From: PALSA-505 sp036502085
GTDB lineage: Bacteria; Actinomycetota; Actinomycetes; Streptosporangiales; Streptosporangiaceae
Direction: 5' to 3'
DNA length: 64,000 bases
Assembly (NCBI GenBank): GCA_036502085.1
Contig: DASXZD010000089.1
Coordinates: 14,619-78,618 of the forward strand
Under the pieces are notes generated by a model. It saw only the letters and a program-made list of their open reading frames with translations. It searched no databases and had not been told where the DNA came from. This document shows positions 23,063 to 31,520 of the stretch, in pieces; position 1 is the stretch's first letter; each line of letters starts with the position of its first letter. The position numbers and the translations under genes were made by a program.

Positions 23063-24736
23063 TCACAGCTTGCGCAGGAACGCTTTGGCGATCGGGCCCG
23101 CGCTGTCGGCGCCGAAGCCGCCGCCCTCGACCAGTACCGCGAACGCCACGTCGCCCTGGTAGCCGATGAACCAGCCGTGCGAGGGCGGGTGCGGACCCGA
23201 GCCGTACTCGGCCGTGCCGGTCTTGCCGTAGACCCCGGGCGGGAAGCCGACCCCGGCCGCGGTGCCGCTGGTGACCACCGCGCGCATCATCGGGCGCAGC
23301 GCGTCCAGGATCGCGGCCGACAGCGGGTGCGCCGGGTCAGGCTGCCGCGGCGCGGGGCTGATCACGAGCTGGGGCGACCGCCAGGTGCCGTCCTCGATCG
23401 CGGCGGCCTCCGACGCCTGGCTGAGCGGGTTGACCAGGTCGGCCCCCTGGCCGAAGGCGTCGGCGGCGAAATCGACCAGGGACTTGGGTGCGGTGAAATG
23501 ACCGAGGGTCGCCGGGATGCCCAGCGCGGGCTCGGCGTTGAAGCCGAAGGTGGCGGCCATCGCGCCGAGCGAGGCCGCATCCAGCCGCTGGGTGGCGAGC
23601 AGCGCGAACGTGGTGTTGCACGAGATCGCGAAGGCGTTCAGCAGGCTGGTGCTGCCGAGCTGCTCGTTGTTGTCGTTGTGGAACGTCCGGCCGCCGATCG
23701 CCGCCGTGCTGGGGCACTGCACCGTGCTGGCCGGCGTCATCCCCTTGGCGGCGAGCGCGGACCCGGTGACCACCTTGAACGTTGAGCCGGGCGGGAAGAT
23801 CCCCTCAAGGGCCCGGTCGAATCCGCCGGGCCGCTCTACCACGGCCAGCACCCGGCCGGTTGACGGCTGGATGGCCACCATGTCGACGGGCTTGGACGTC
23901 GACGCGGACGAGACGGCTTGCGACGCGGCCTGCTGGTCCCGCATGTCGATGCTGGTGTGCACCGGCGTCCCCGGCCCGGCGGCGAACCTGACGGCGGTGC
24001 CGTCCGCGCGGTCGCCAGGGCCCTCGACCGCGATGGTCAGCGACGGCTTCCCGGCCAGCTGCTTCTGGTAGGCCTGCTCGATCCCGCCCAGCCCGATCAG
24101 GTCGCCGGCCTGGTACGGGGCGCCGAGCGCCTTGGCCTGCGCCGCGGTCGCCTTCACCAGCTCTCCGGTCAGCAGCGCCAGCGACCCTGACGCCGCGATC
24201 GCGGCCGGGGAACTCAGCACGGTACCGTCGGCGGCCAGTATCGCGGCCCGGGCGGGCCAGGCGGCGCTGAGCACGAACCGCTCCCCCGGGCCGAGCTTCG
24301 GGTAGATCGCGGCCGGGCTCCAGCTCACCCGCCACCGCCGGTCGCGCACGACCATCGGCAAGCGCCCCTGGTAGGTCCAGACGTGCCCGCTGGCCAGCTC
24401 CGCGGTGGCGGTGAACCTGACCTGCGTTCCGCCGCCGCTGGTGGTCACCTGGCCGGGTGACAGGCGCAGCGAACGGAGGCCAAGCTGGGCCGAGGCCTGC
24501 TTGAGCGGCCTGGCCAGGCCGCCGGACGGGACGTTCACGCTGACCTGGTCCATGGCGCCGTACGCGCCGCGCTGCCAGGCGGACAGGTAGCTGGCCGCGG
24601 TCTGACTGGGGCTGCCGTGCGTGCGCAGCAGCAGATAGCTGCCGCCGGCCGCGCCGAGGCCGAGCACCAGGACGGCCGCGATCACGATGACCACGACAGT
24701 TCGCCGCCGCGGCCGGCGCGCACCGACCTGCTGCAT
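23063..24736 (-). CDS. Penicillin-binding transpeptidase (PBP2a-like with MecA-type N-terminal domain)
   Basis: The 557-residue membrane-anchored protein cross-links peptidoglycan. One N-terminal transmembrane helix (about 13-36) is followed by an NTF2-like MecA_N domain (about 42-150), a dimerisation segment, then the transpeptidase domain. All three catalytic motifs are present: Ser318-x-x-Lys321 (PPGSTFKV), Ser372-Cys-Asn374 (ISCNTT) and Lys505-Thr-Gly507 (YGKTGTAE). The architecture matches actinobacterial PBPs sometimes linked to low beta-lactam affinity; that property cannot be read from sequence. It is transcribed alone and ends before a strong palindrome. Confidence 0.93.
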   Translation of the reverse strand: MQQVGARRPRRRTVVVIVIAAVLVLGLGAAGGSYLLLRTHGSPSQTAASYLSAWQRGAYGAMDQVSVNVPSGGLARPLKQASAQLGLRSLRLSPGQVTTSGGGTQVRFTATAELASGHVWTYQGRLPMVVRDRRWRVSWSPAAIYPKLGPGERFVLSAAWPARAAILAADGTVLSSPAAIAASGSLALLTGELVKATAAQAKALGAPYQAGDLIGLGGIEQAYQKQLAGKPSLTIAVEGPGDRADGTAVRFAAGPGTPVHTSIDMRDQQAASQAVSSASTSKPVDMVAIQPSTGRVLAVVERPGGFDRALEGIFPPGSTFKVVTGSALAAKGMTPASTVQCPSTAAIGGRTFHNDNNEQLGSTSLLNAFAISCNTTFALLATQRLDAASLGAMAATFGFNAEPALGIPATLGHFTAPKSLVDFAADAFGQGADLVNPLSQASEAAAIEDGTWRSPQLVISPAPRQPDPAHPLSAAILDALRPMMRAVVTSGTAAGVGFPPGVYGKTGTAEYGSGPHPPSHGWFIGYQGDVAFAVLVEGGGFGADSAGPIAKAFLRKL

Positions 24737-24898
24737 GGATCAGCCCTCTTTCCCCGGCAAGCCCCATACCGCCAACCCCGTCTGCCCTAGCTATACCGGA
24801 CGGCGGCCGATATCGACGGGACAACCTCAGCCTTCCCCTTTCCTGATGACGCGACGTCCCTGGCGGCCGTGGACCCCGCGGCCGGGCGGGCACACGGC

Positions 24899-25048
24899 AT
24901 GGCTGGGGTGGCCGAGTTCCTGTTCACCCTCGTCGGCCGGACCAGCGACGATCTCATCCTGGCCGCGGCGGCCGATCGGGCCCGCCAGCTCGCCGACCGC
25001 ACCCGGGCTCTGCTCCAGCAAGCCGACAGCATCCCACTGCCCATCTAG
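24899..25048 (+). CDS. Small hypothetical protein, about 49 residues
   Basis: This short frame fills the otherwise empty gap between the divergent PBP gene and the convergent aldehyde dehydrogenase gene. The translation starts MAGVAEFLFTLVGR and continues as an amphipathic, Ala/Arg-rich helix with DDLILAAAADRARQLADR. Third codon positions are almost all G or C, as in real genes here. The frame is open upstream for about 35 more codons, so a GTG at 24869 could extend it by 10 residues. No clear ribosome site is visible. No family is recognised; it may be a regulatory micro-protein or a gene remnant. Confidence 0.45.
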   Translation: MAGVAEFLFTLVGRTSDDLILAAAADRARQLADRTRALLQQADSIPLPI

Positions 25049-25069
25049 CTAGGAACAAGGAAACCTGCG

Positions 25070-26527
25070 CTACTCACCGAGGGCCGCGGGCAGCAGGGCG
25101 GGCGGGCAGTCCTGGTAGACGACGGGGGTGAGCCAGCGCCTGATGGCGGCGGCGCCGACTGAGGTGTGGGCGGGGGCGGTGGTGGCGGGCCAGGGGCCGC
25201 CGTGGTGCTGGGCCGGAGTGACGGCGACGCCGGTGGGCCAGCCGTTGACGACGATCCGGCCGACCGTACGGCTCAGCACGGCGATGACCTGGCGCGCGGC
25301 GGCAATGTCGGCCTCGGCGGAGTCGTCGAGGTGCACGCAGCCCGCCAGGTTCCCGCCGAGCAGGCCGAGGGTCAGGACCAGCGCATCGACGTCACGGTAG
25401 GTGACCACGAGGCCGGCCGGGCCGAAGCGCTCCTCGGCCAGGGCGGGCAGGCCGGCGGCGAAGGCGTCCAGGCTGGCCTGGAAAACCTGCGGCGTGCCGG
25501 CCCAGGGGCCCTCGCCCGGCTGGCCAGCGGCCAGCGGCCTGACCCCGGAGCGGGCCGCGAGGTCGGCGATCGCCGCGACGAAACCCTCGTGAATCCTGGC
25601 TGACAGCATCGGGCCGCCGCTGGCGGCGGATACCGCGGCGACGATCGCCTCGGTCAGCTCGGCCCCGTCGCCGGGGATGAACAGGAGGCCGGGGTTGGTG
25701 CAGAACTGGCCAGCGCCGAGGGTGAGCGAGGCGGCGTAGCCTGCGGCGATCTCGCCGGTCCTGCCGACGGCGGCGGCGGGCAGCACGACCACTGGGTTGA
25801 CCGAGCCCATCTCGGCGTAGAACGGGATCGGCACCGGCCGCTGCGCGCAGATCTGTGCCAGCGCCAGGCCGCCGCGAGCCGAGCCGGTGAAGCCCGCCGC
25901 CGCGACCAGTGGATGGCGCAGCAGCCTGACCCCGGCGTCCACGCCGTGCACCAGGGCGAACGCTCCCCCGGGCGCGCCGGCCTCGCGCAGCGCACCGGCC
26001 ACGATCTCGGCGGTCAGCGCGGCGCACTGCGGGTGCGCCTCGTGCGCCTTGACGATAACCGGGCAGCCGGCCGCCAGCGCCGAGGCGGTGTCGCCGCCGG
26101 CGACCGAGAAGGCCAGCGGGAAGTTCGAGGCGGCGAACACCGCGACCGGGCCGATCGCCCGGTTCACCCGGCGCAGCCCGGGCACGCCGGCCGACGCGGG
26201 CGATGAGGCCACGTCGAGGTAGCCGCCGTCGCGCAGCACCCCGGCGAACAGGCGCAGCTGGCCCGAGGTGCGGGCCACCTCGCCGGTGAGCCGCGTCATC
26301 CCCAGCGCGGTCTCGGCGTCGGCCACGGCGGCGAGCTCGCCGACCCGCTCGTCCAGCGCGGCGGCGACCGCGTCCAGCGCGGCGGCCCTGACGTCGGGCG
26401 GCGCCTCTGCCCAGGACTCCGACGCCCCGGCCGCGGCCGAGACGATCGCGTCCATGTCGGCGCCGGCGGTCTCCGGCACCGGCTCGCCGACGGGCTGGCC
26501 GGTGCGCGGGTCGTATCCCTGGATCAT
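25070..26527 (-). CDS. Aldehyde dehydrogenase, 2-oxoglutarate-semialdehyde (2,5-dioxovalerate) type
   Basis: The 485-residue NAD(P)-dependent enzyme has FAASNFPLAFSVAGGDTASALAAG, the cofactor stretch AAGFTGSARGG, the general-base region YAEMGSVNPVVV (Glu) and nucleophile Cys276 in GAGQFCTNPG. The AEMGSVNP and FCTNPG wording is that of 2,5-dioxovalerate dehydrogenases, which finish non-phosphorylating breakdown of pentoses and uronic acids by making 2-oxoglutarate. It is transcribed with uronate dehydrogenase and an IlvD/EDD dehydratase, consistent with that role. No 5-dehydro-4-deoxyglucarate dehydratase (DapA-like) gene is present in the window to supply its usual substrate. Confidence 0.85.
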   Translation of the reverse strand: MIQGYDPRTGQPVGEPVPETAGADMDAIVSAAAGASESWAEAPPDVRAAALDAVAAALDERVGELAAVADAETALGMTRLTGEVARTSGQLRLFAGVLRDGGYLDVASSPASAGVPGLRRVNRAIGPVAVFAASNFPLAFSVAGGDTASALAAGCPVIVKAHEAHPQCAALTAEIVAGALREAGAPGGAFALVHGVDAGVRLLRHPLVAAAGFTGSARGGLALAQICAQRPVPIPFYAEMGSVNPVVVLPAAAVGRTGEIAAGYAASLTLGAGQFCTNPGLLFIPGDGAELTEAIVAAVSAASGGPMLSARIHEGFVAAIADLAARSGVRPLAAGQPGEGPWAGTPQVFQASLDAFAAGLPALAEERFGPAGLVVTYRDVDALVLTLGLLGGNLAGCVHLDDSAEADIAAARQVIAVLSRTVGRIVVNGWPTGVAVTPAQHHGGPWPATTAPAHTSVGAAAIRRWLTPVVYQDCPPALLPAALGE

Positions 26528-26552
26528 GCGGATGCTCCAGTTCGAGTGCCGG

Positions 26553-27359
26553 TCAGGTGGGGTAGCCGACGTCCAGGCTGTGCGAGGTGAACTCGCCGCC
26601 GAGGTAGTCGAACAGCGGGTCGCCAGGCCCGATCTCGCCGTAGCTGCCGATGACCTCGTCGGCGTACGCCTCGGCGTCGTCCTGCGGCTGGTAGCCGAGC
26701 GACCTGGCCTCGTCCAGCGAGACCCAGCCGCCCCTGGTGTTGGCCGACACGCCGTAGATGACGCGGAACCCCGGGCTCGGCGCGGTCAGGCAGGCGTCGA
26801 ACAGCCGGCCGGCGTCGTCGGGCGAGAGCCAGGTGGACAGCATCCGCGCGTCGTAGGGACGCTCGGAGCAGGTCAGGATCCGGACGCAGATGGTGTCCAT
26901 CCCGTACCTGTTGTGGTACAGCGCGGCGAGCGCCTCACCGGTCGCCTTGGACACGCCGTAGTACGTGTCCGGGGCGGGCAGCGCGTAGTCGGGCACCGGG
27001 AATTGCGACCTCGGGGCGAACCCGACCACGTGGTTGGACGAGGCGAAGATCACCCGCGGCACGCCCGCCCGGCGGGCCGCCTCGAACGCCACGTAGGACC
27101 CGTGGATGTTCACCTTCAGGATCCGGCCCCAGGGCGCCTCGCCGGCCTGCGCGGCCAGGTGGATGACCGCGTCCGCGCCGCGGCAGGCCTTCGTCATCGC
27201 CGCCAGGTCGGTGGCCGAGGCCTCGACGGCCTCCTCCGCCGGGCCGGGGCGCAGGGGCACAGTGTCCAGCAGCCGCAGCGTCCGGCCCGGCCGGGCCAGC
27301 CTCGAGCGCAGCATGCTGCCGATGCGCCCGGCGGCGCCGGTGATGAGAACGACCGACAT
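26553..27359 (-). CDS. Uronate dehydrogenase-like NAD-dependent epimerase/dehydratase family protein
   Basis: The 268-residue short-chain protein has the NAD motif GAAGRIG (8-14), DAVIHLAAQ, IFASSNHVVGF (Ser near 108) and catalytic Tyr134-x-x-x-Lys138 in YYGVSK. The SSNHVVGF phrase and the length of about 265 match NAD-dependent uronate dehydrogenase, which oxidises glucuronate or galacturonate to aldaric-acid lactones. Its neighbours, a sugar-acid dehydratase and a semialdehyde dehydrogenase, support an oxidative uronate or sugar-acid pathway. It is co-transcribed with both (gaps of 25-28 bases). Other sugar dehydrogenase activities cannot be excluded. Confidence 0.8.
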   Translation of the reverse strand: MSVVLITGAAGRIGSMLRSRLARPGRTLRLLDTVPLRPGPAEEAVEASATDLAAMTKACRGADAVIHLAAQAGEAPWGRILKVNIHGSYVAFEAARRAGVPRVIFASSNHVVGFAPRSQFPVPDYALPAPDTYYGVSKATGEALAALYHNRYGMDTICVRILTCSERPYDARMLSTWLSPDDAGRLFDACLTAPSPGFRVIYGVSANTRGGWVSLDEARSLGYQPQDDAEAYADEVIGSYGEIGPGDPLFDYLGGEFTSHSLDVGYPT

Positions 27360-27387
27360 TCTGATCACACTACGGCCAGCTGGGCAG

Positions 27388-29160
27388 TTACTGGGGGTTG
27401 GGCTCGGGATCGGGGCTGTCGCCGCGTCGGGCCAGGAAGCCGAAGTCGCAGCCCTGGTCGGCCTGGGTGACGTGCTCGGTGTACAGCGCGCCGTACCCGC
27501 GCTGGAATCTCGCTGGCGGGGGCCGCCATTCGGAGCGGCGGTTAGCGACCTCCCGTTCGGAAATATCAAGACTCAGCGTGCGGGCCGTCACATCGAGCGT
27601 AATAGGATCGCCGCTGCGGACAAGTGCGAGCGGACCGCCGACGTGTGACTCGGGAGCGACGTGCAGCACGCAGGCTCCGTAGCTCGTGCCGCTCATCCGC
27701 GCGTCGGAGATCCGCACCATGTCCCTGATTCCCTGGGCCAGCAGGTAGCTGGGGATGGGCAGCATCCCGTACTCGGGCATGCCGGGCCCGCCGGCCGGGC
27801 CGGCCTCGCGCAGCACGAGCACCGAGTCAGGCGTGATGGCCAGCGCCGGATCGTCGATCCGCTGCTGCAGCTGCGCGTAGCTGTCGAACACCACGGCCGG
27901 GCCAGTGTGCCGGTGCAGCCGCGGCTCGGCCGCGATGTGCTTGATCACCGCGCCGTCTGGCGCCAGGTTGCCGCGCAGCACCGCGACGCCGCCCTGGGCG
28001 GACAGGGCATTGCCCGGCGACCTGATGACGTCACCGTTATGCACCGGCGCGTCGGCGATTTGTTGTCCGAACGCACGCCCGCTGGCCATCATCCTGCCTG
28101 GATGCAGCGCTCCCGGAACGGTCGCGAGCTGGCCGAGCAGCGCGGGCAGGCCGCCGGCGTAGTAGAAGTCTTCCATCAGGTACGCGCCGCTCGGCCTGAT
28201 GTTCGCCAGCACCGGCACCCGGCGGGCGATCGCGTCGAAGTCGTCCAGGCTGAGCGGGACGCCGCAGCGGCCGGCCATCGCGATCAGGTGGATGAACGCG
28301 TTCGTCGATCCGCCCAGCGCCAGCACCGCGGCCACCGCGTCCTCGAACGCCTCCCGGGTCATGATCTCGGCCGGGGTCTGGTCTTCCCAGACCATGTCCA
28401 CGATCCGGCGACCGCTGGCCGCCGCCATCCGGTAGTGCGCCGAGTCCACCGCCGGGATCGAGGCGGCGCCCGGCAGTGTCATGCCGAGCACTTCGGCCGC
28501 CGAGGTCATGGTGGACGCGGTGCCCATCGTCATGCAGTGACCGGGCGAGCGGGCGATGCCGCACTCGATCTCGGCCAGTTCGCAGTCGCCGATCAGCCCG
28601 GCCCGGTAGTCGTCCCAGTACTTCCACATGTCGGTGCCGCTGCCGAGCGGCTGGCCGCGGTAGTTGCCGCGCAGCATCGGGCCCGCCGGGACGTAGATCG
28701 CCGGGATCCCGGCGCTGGCCGCGCCCATCAGCAGGGCCGGCGTGGTCTTGTCGCAGCCGCCCATCAGCACTGCGCCGTCGACCGGGTAGGAGCGCAGCAG
28801 CTCTTCGGCGTCCATGGCCAGCAGGTTGCGGTACATCATCGGGGTCGGCTTGCAGAACGTCTCGGACAGCGTCGCGACGGGGAACTCCAGCGGGAAGCCG
28901 CCCGCCTGCCAGACGCCGCGCTTGACTTGCTGGGCCCGCTCACGCAGGTGCATGTGACAGGGATTGATGTCGGACCAGGTGTTGAGTACGGCGATGACCG
29001 GCTTGCCCAGGTGCTCCTCGGCCGCGTACCCGAGGCCGCGCATCCGGGAGCGATGACTGAACGTGCGCAGCCCCGCGGACCTGTCGCCGCCAAACCAGCC
29101 GTGGCTGCGCAGCTGCTCGGGGGTCTTCCTTGGCTGCGCGCGCTTCGCGTCCGTGGGCAT
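27388..29160 (-). CDS. IlvD/EDD family dehydratase (sugar-acid dehydratase type)
   Basis: The 590-residue protein is a dihydroxy-acid-dehydratase superfamily member with Fe-S ligands Cys68 (DINPCHMHL), Cys136 (GGCDKTTPA) and Cys209 (GHCMTMGTAS). The N-terminal WFGGD and LNTWSDINPCH wording is closer to L-arabinonate/xylonate/galactonate-type dehydratases than to IlvD of branched-chain amino-acid synthesis. It would turn an aldonic or aldaric acid into a 2-keto-3-deoxy acid. It is the first gene of the three-gene run leading to 2-oxoglutarate semialdehyde oxidation. The start is the ATG at 29160; the frame stays open upstream, but across the promoter region shared with the Lrp gene. Confidence 0.88.
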   Translation of the reverse strand: MPTDAKRAQPRKTPEQLRSHGWFGGDRSAGLRTFSHRSRMRGLGYAAEEHLGKPVIAVLNTWSDINPCHMHLRERAQQVKRGVWQAGGFPLEFPVATLSETFCKPTPMMYRNLLAMDAEELLRSYPVDGAVLMGGCDKTTPALLMGAASAGIPAIYVPAGPMLRGNYRGQPLGSGTDMWKYWDDYRAGLIGDCELAEIECGIARSPGHCMTMGTASTMTSAAEVLGMTLPGAASIPAVDSAHYRMAAASGRRIVDMVWEDQTPAEIMTREAFEDAVAAVLALGGSTNAFIHLIAMAGRCGVPLSLDDFDAIARRVPVLANIRPSGAYLMEDFYYAGGLPALLGQLATVPGALHPGRMMASGRAFGQQIADAPVHNGDVIRSPGNALSAQGGVAVLRGNLAPDGAVIKHIAAEPRLHRHTGPAVVFDSYAQLQQRIDDPALAITPDSVLVLREAGPAGGPGMPEYGMLPIPSYLLAQGIRDMVRISDARMSGTSYGACVLHVAPESHVGGPLALVRSGDPITLDVTARTLSLDISEREVANRRSEWRPPPARFQRGYGALYTEHVTQADQGCDFGFLARRGDSPDPEPNPQ

Positions 29161-29322
29161 GACTTCGATGGTACGGACCGCACGGCAAATGCGAACAATA
29201 CGGACCTCGCAGCAAAGCGAGATGAGGACAAGTGATTCAGTCGCCAAATGATCTATTGCCGACGGAATCAGTTGACATACCCTCATAACGTGGGAGCATG
29301 ACCATGACGAGGAGGCGACCGC

Positions 29323-29862
29323 ATGGCCCATGCTCCGGGAACATTGCAGGCGGCTGACGGCCGGCGCCGGCGCGGCAGCGGCGGCTCGTCCGCCCTGTCC
29401 GGCGCTACCGCGCCGCCCATTGTGCTCGACAGCATCGCCAAGCAGATCATCGAGCAGCTGCAGCAGGACGGCCGGCGTTCCTATGCGGCCATCGGCAAGG
29501 CTGTCGGCTTGTCCGAGGCGGCCGTGCGCCAGCGGGTGCAGCGGCTGCTCGATACGGGCGTGATGCAGATCGTCGCGGTGACCGATCCGCTGACGCTCGG
29601 CTTCCGCAGGCAGACCATGATCGGCATCAAGTGCGAGGGCAACCTCGAGCGGGTGGCCGAGCACCTGGCCGTGCTGGACGAGATCGACTACGTGGTGATC
29701 ACGGCCGGCTCCTTCGACCTGCTCATCGAGGTGGTCTGCGAGGACGACGACCACCTGCTGGAGATCCTGAGCCTGGTGCGCTCGGTCCCCAGCGTGACCA
29801 GCACCGAGACGTTCGTGTACCTGAAGCTTCGCAAGCAGACCTACTCATGGGGAACCAGATGA
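29323..29862 (+). CDS. Lrp/AsnC family transcriptional regulator
   Basis: The 179-residue protein has a 30-residue polar extension and then a winged helix-turn-helix (LDSIAKQIIEQLQQDGRRSY, GLSEAAVRQRVQRLL). A RAM effector domain follows, with DEIDYVVITAGSFDLLIEVVCED and STETFVYLKL. Lrp proteins sense amino acids and usually regulate the neighbouring catabolic gene. Its last codon overlaps the ATG of the aminotransferase (ATGA), so they are coupled. GAGGAGG precedes the ATG by 7 bases. A TTGACA hexamer at 29272 could be the -35 box, but no good -10 follows at the standard distance. Confidence 0.92.
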   Translation: MAHAPGTLQAADGRRRRGSGGSSALSGATAPPIVLDSIAKQIIEQLQQDGRRSYAAIGKAVGLSEAAVRQRVQRLLDTGVMQIVAVTDPLTLGFRRQTMIGIKCEGNLERVAEHLAVLDEIDYVVITAGSFDLLIEVVCEDDDHLLEILSLVRSVPSVTSTETFVYLKLRKQTYSWGTR

Positions 29863-31253
29863 CGGCTCAATCGGGCTATGACCAGTCCGCGATCGACGCC
29901 CTGCAGGCCGCAGCCAAGCGGAACATGTGGCTGCACTTCACCCGGATGTCGTCCTACAACGACGCCGAGATACCGATGATCGTCCGCGGCTCCGGCCCGT
30001 ACGTCTACGACCAGCACGGCAAGCGCTACCTGGACGGGCTGGCCGGGCTATTCGTCAGCCAGATCGGGCACGGCCGCGCCGAGGTCGCCGAGGCGGCGGC
30101 CCGGCAGGCGTCCGAGCTGGCCTACTTCCCGCTGTGGTCCTACGCCCATCCGCGGGCGATCGAGCTGGCCGAGCGGCTGGCCGACCTGGCGCCCGGCGAC
30201 CTGAACCGGGTGTTCTTCACCACCAGCGGCTCCGAGGCGGTGGAGTCGGCCTGGAAGCTGGCCAAGCAGTACTTCAAGGCGATCGGCCAGCCGGGCCGGT
30301 ACAAGGTGATCAGCCGCGAGATCGCGTACCACGGCACCTCGATGGGCGCGCTCGCGATCACCGGCCTGGCCCCGATCAAGGCGCCGTTCGAGCCGCTGCC
30401 GCCGGGCGGCGTCCGGGTGCCCAACACCAACTTCTACCGCGCGCCCGATTTCGTCGCCGACGACGAGCGGGCCTTCGGCCAGTGGGCGGCCGACGAGATC
30501 GACCGGGCGATCGAACGCGAGGGCCCCGAGTCCGTCGCCGCCGTGTTCCTCGAGCCCGTGCAGAACTCGGGCGGCTGCTTCCCGCCGCCGCCCGGCTACT
30601 TCGAGCGGGTCCGCGAGATCTGCGACAAGCATGGCGTGCTGCTGGTCTCAGACGAGGTGATCTGCGCGTTCGGCCGGCTCGGTCACTACTTCGGCTCGAA
30701 GCGGTACGGCTACCAGCCGGACATCATCACGTTCGCCAAGGGCGCCACCTCCGGCTACGCCCCGCTCGGCGGCATGATCGCCAGCGAGGCGCTGATCGAG
30801 CCGTTCCTCGAGGGCACCGCCACGTTCCTGCACGGCGTCACGTTCGCCGGTCATCCGGTGTCCTGCGCGGTCGCGCTGGCCAACCTCGACGTGTTCGAGA
30901 AGGAAGACCTGCTGGGCAACGTCCGCGCGAACGAGGCCGCCTTCCGCGCCACCCTGGAGAAGCTGTCCGACCTGCCGATCGTCGGCGACGTGCGCGGCGC
31001 CGGGTACTTCTACGGGATCGAGCTGGTCAAGGACAAGGGGACCAGGGAAACGTTCGACGACGACGAGTCCGAGCGGCTGCTGCGCGGGTTCCTGTCGCAC
31101 ACGCTGTTCGACGCCGGCCTGGTCTGCCGGACCGACGACCGCGGCGACCCGGTCGTCCAGCTGTCCCCGCCGCTGATCTGCACCCAGGAGCACTTCGACG
31201 AGATGGAGCAGATCCTGCGCTCCGTGCTGTCGGAGGCCTGGACCCGGATCTGA
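29859..31253 (+). CDS. Class III aminotransferase (putrescine/beta-alanine--pyruvate type)
   Basis: The 464-residue PLP enzyme shows DGLAGLFVSQIGHGR, FFTTSGSEAVESAWKLAKQY, the YHGTSMGALAITG loop, the Asp motif LVSDEVICAFGRLG and the PLP lysine Lys294 in TFAKGATSGYAPLGG. These features fit omega-amino-acid:pyruvate or putrescine aminotransferases. The coupled Lrp regulator suggests control by an amino acid or polyamine. A second ATG 12 bases upstream is in frame, but the one at 29859 overlaps the Lrp stop. A hairpin lies 22 bases after the stop. Confidence 0.88.
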   Translation: MTAQSGYDQSAIDALQAAAKRNMWLHFTRMSSYNDAEIPMIVRGSGPYVYDQHGKRYLDGLAGLFVSQIGHGRAEVAEAAARQASELAYFPLWSYAHPRAIELAERLADLAPGDLNRVFFTTSGSEAVESAWKLAKQYFKAIGQPGRYKVISREIAYHGTSMGALAITGLAPIKAPFEPLPPGGVRVPNTNFYRAPDFVADDERAFGQWAADEIDRAIEREGPESVAAVFLEPVQNSGGCFPPPPGYFERVREICDKHGVLLVSDEVICAFGRLGHYFGSKRYGYQPDIITFAKGATSGYAPLGGMIASEALIEPFLEGTATFLHGVTFAGHPVSCAVALANLDVFEKEDLLGNVRANEAAFRATLEKLSDLPIVGDVRGAGYFYGIELVKDKGTRETFDDDESERLLRGFLSHTLFDAGLVCRTDDRGDPVVQLSPPLICTQEHFDEMEQILRSVLSEAWTRI

Positions 31254-31274
31254 GCATCCCGCTGTCCATCCCGG

Positions 31275-31297
31275 CCGGGCCCGCCGGCTTGGCCCGG
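31275..31297 (+). terminator. Hairpin after the aminotransferase gene
   Basis: The exact 7-base arms CCGGGCC and GGCCCGG surround a 9-base loop, 22 bases after the aminotransferase stop. A short AT-rich region follows (about 31319-31400), the likely promoter zone of the expansin gene. Confidence 0.5.
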
Positions 31298-31520
31298 GCG
31301 GACATTGCGGGCACATCAGGTAAACGGAATGTAATCGAAAAGTATCTCTCCGCAATCGCGACTCGATACGCTTATACCTGGGTACTGGCGCAATAGAACG
31401 GGGTCAGCCCAGGTCAGCGGGGTTGAATGATGCCGACTTGGGCCCGGCCGGTGCCCTAGCCCCCCCCCGCGAAGCCTTGTCTTGGATGGCGCCGCGGCGT
31501 TGCGTGATGCCGGAGGTCCG

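Noticed and set aside
31319..31400. AT-rich stretch before the expansin gene as a foreign insertion
   Set aside because: It is short, has no repeats or ORF, and fits an ordinary promoter region.
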